Source of the DNA: Danio rerio
Taxonomy: Eukaryota; Chordata; Actinopteri; Cypriniformes; Danionidae
NCBI RefSeq assembly: GCF_049306965.1
Contig: NC_133182.1
Coordinates: 45,142,001-45,206,000, forward strand
Direction: 5' to 3'
Length of the DNA stretch: 64,000 bases
Position 1 is the first letter of the stretch. Each line of letters opens with the position of its first letter. Below are positions 61,970 to 64,000 of the stretch, in pieces. Below the pieces are notes generated by a model, which was given only the letters and a program-made list of their open reading frames with translations, had not been told where the DNA came from and ran no database searches. Made by a program: the position numbers and the translations under genes.

Positions 61970-62000
61970 ATTTTCATTTATGGGTGAACTATCCCTTTAA
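61761..62000. mobile_element. Angel-like MITE split by a tetranucleotide microsatellite
   Basis: The ends TAAAGGGATAGTTAACCCAA AAATGAAAATT and AATTTTCATTTATGGGTGAACTATCCCTTTA are 30-bp inverted repeats with few mismatches, as in zebrafish Angel elements. The centre is (ATCT)n then (GTCT)n, 61799-61968. Confidence 0.8.
61799..61968. repeat. (ATCT)n(GTCT)n microsatellite
   Basis: About 20 ATCT units followed by about 20 GTCT units with ATCT interruptions at the transition and end. Confidence 0.95.
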
Positions 62001-63748
62001 GGATGTGTTTACACTTAATGGATTTTGGTCCAACAAATTCTGGTCTAATTTCTCAGTCAATGAAGTTCATTTGAAAAAATATATGAACAAATCCATCGAG
62101 ACCGCTTAAAAAATGGATCTGAACCCACTTTTAAATGAACGCAGTATAGACTAAATACGACTAAAAGAAAAACAGGACATGATGTCATGTTACAGTTTAA
62201 AACGGGGATTGGAAATGCTTCTACTTATAACACTTAGATCTTGGTTTGTTTCTGTGTTGGAGAAATGTTTGCTGCTGTTTTGACATTTTACACATTTTGA
62301 AAGGTCTTTATGAGCTCTTATGAGCATACATTACACACAGCATTGTATTGGATGTTCAGAAAAGATCTGTAATAAAAATGTATATTGTACAAAAGCTAGC
62401 AAGGACATTTAATGTTTTTATTTATCTATTTATTTATTTATTTATTCAAAGACTGGGTGGAAAAAGTAGACGACATATAAGTTAAATCTAAAGACTGTAT
62501 TTGAAGCTGCTATCAAGCTATTAAAGTGTTTCTCAGTGGCTTTGATGCACTTTTCACTATTTACATTGCTTTCATACAGCTGTCTGCTGTTTTATGACAT
62601 CATTTGCTTATGTAATGTCAGTCAAAATGAACTCAACTTGTGAATGCTGAATAGTCATTCCATATAAACATAATAGTCCTCATTTCATTACTTGAGTCAT
62701 TACATACAAAAATGTTAATCTAGTTGTTAAAATCTGTCAAGTTAATTTTAGAAAAGGATTTGTCCTGAAAATGTCTTAAAAATTGAACAATTTCATGAAT
62801 GACTTACAGACTTGTGTGTGTAGGTTCAGTTCCAACATGTACTGCAATATTGTTTACAGTTGTGCACAGCTCTGCCCAAAGAAGGTTTATGTTTGTTGTA
62901 AATAAGAGTGTGTTTATTCTTTTGCACAATGCTGTGAATAAATTAGGATTGTGAAGAGCAAATGCGGTAAACATGTGAAACATACATATTCAGTGTCTTG
63001 TACTCAGATACCTCACTAAATGCAGTGATGTCTAACTTTACTGTAGTTTTGTCAAATGGCTGTGCAAATAGTATACAGTGCTGTCCTGAGCATTTTCAGA
63101 AAGTGTCAACAAAATCTGACTTTTTAGCATTAGAAAAACTTCACAGAGTAAACTGTCATCATGAAAACAGGACATCTTGTTCATAAACAATGGTGTCAAG
63201 ACTTTTCATCTTGATGACTGACTTTTTCATTGACATGAATACCTGCGTTTGAGGAATGAGCTCTCCAGTTTGAGCAAGTGACACACTTTTGCAGGTTATC
63301 AACTAGGTTTTGCAGTTATCGTTTTGAGAAAAGCATTAACTGTTGTGCAAATGTAAATAGTGTTGTGAGAAATGCAAAGCCACAGAGTAAAACTAAATAT
63401 GGGACAGAGATCAATTATAGTACAAGTCACGCAAACTTATTTTATCTATTTACTTATTTAGTTTTAATCTGAGGTAAATTATGCTTTGTTGTTCTCATAA
63501 TGCGTCTATTAAAGTCACTAAACTTTAGCAAATCTAAAATCTTTCAGAAATTAATCAGTTTTTCCATTCATCACGTTATGGAAAATCAGCTTTTAGGACA
63601 GGAAATGTGATAATTGGCTTAAAGTTGGAACACTGTTTCCTGTCAGTCTCTTACATTATCCTGGAGACATTCTGGAGTTTCTGTATAGTTCTTCTGTATA
63701 GTGCACTGATTTTTTTTCTGTTGATGTACTGGTGTGCTTAGGGACAGT
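62001..63748. other. No gene or clear repeat seen
   Basis: AT-rich; short (TTTA)n at about 62419-62447. Open frames present are short and without domains. Confidence 0.4.
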
Positions 63749-63960
63749 GAGTACGTTTACATGGACACAAAGAATCCGATTTTAATGCGATTAAGACAAT
63801 ACTCTGATTAAGAGTCGACCATGTAAATAGCAATTTTTGATTCATCTAATCCGGTTATAATTGAACTAAACAGAAATCAGATTAAGACATGAGGAGTATA
63901 CCTATTTTAATCGCATTATTAAAGTGCAGTACAGACATGTAAACACCACAACCAAACTAT
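63749..63960. mobile_element. Inverted-repeat MITE with GTACGTTTACATGGACAC-type ends
   Basis: GAGTACGTTTACATGGACAC on the left and CAGACATGTAAACACC on the right are inverted. GATTTTAATGCGATTAAGAC and TTTTAATCGCATTATTAAAG are symmetric inside. A partial relative lies at 6578-6660. It reaches close to the end of the window. Confidence 0.6.
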
Positions 63961-64000
63961 TACCATCATGTCTGGTTTTTCATCACATTTTACGACAGGA

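Overview
This is vertebrate nuclear DNA, almost certainly from zebrafish (Danio rerio) or a close cyprinid. It is AT-rich, with long introns, many (TA)n and (ATCT)n microsatellites, several copies of the DANA SINE, Tc1-like elements, Angel-like and hAT-like inverted-repeat elements, and exons with GT..AG splice borders. There is no prokaryotic gene organisation and no CRISPR array, and I found no undescribed biological system. What I can support is five host genes in a densely transposon-filled landscape, with several gene-structure oddities.

Genes, left to right: (1) the last coding exon of bean1 (+, 20689-21037); the first 20.7 kb shows no other bean1 exon that I can recognise and is probably bean1 intron. 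(2) A two-exon SPATA2-family gene, probably spata2l (+, 35148-38817, 510 aa). (3) tk2, mitochondrial thymidine kinase 2 (-, 46082 down to 40867, ten coding exons, 268 aa). (4) A small chemokine-like-factor/CMTM gene, cklf-like (+, 47145-48265, four exons, about 140 aa). (5) cmtm3 (+, 49655-55331, five coding exons, 170 aa). bean1-tk2-cklf-cmtm3 matches the order and strands of human 16q21-q22. The SPATA2-family gene between bean1 and tk2 is not there in human. tk2 and cklf are divergent with about 1.06 kb between start codons; spata2l and tk2 converge tail to tail.

Repeats: 0-20 kb is an intron- or intergenic-like graveyard (hAT with 8-bp target duplications, three Tc1/mariner relatives, a Ty3/gypsy reverse-transcriptase fossil, DANA pieces). 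21-35 kb has a palindromic MITE, a full-length DANA, a (TA)n fold-back containing the only N, a nested transposon pile (27.1-29.5 kb) and a hAT element with a perfect 8-bp duplication stuffed with an (ATCT)n array and a second transposon. 56-64 kb has cmtm3 3' sequence, an IS630-like transposon with intact ends, an Angel-like element split by a microsatellite, and otherwise unassigned sequence.

How the genes relate: they are neighbours by ancestry, not a pathway. cklf and cmtm3 are tandem members of one four-helix MARVEL family with the same exon phases. BEAN1 family proteins carry PPxY-type motifs that bind NEDD4-type ligases; SPATA2 proteins bridge CYLD to the LUBAC ubiquitin ligase; TK2 makes dTMP and dCMP for mitochondrial DNA.
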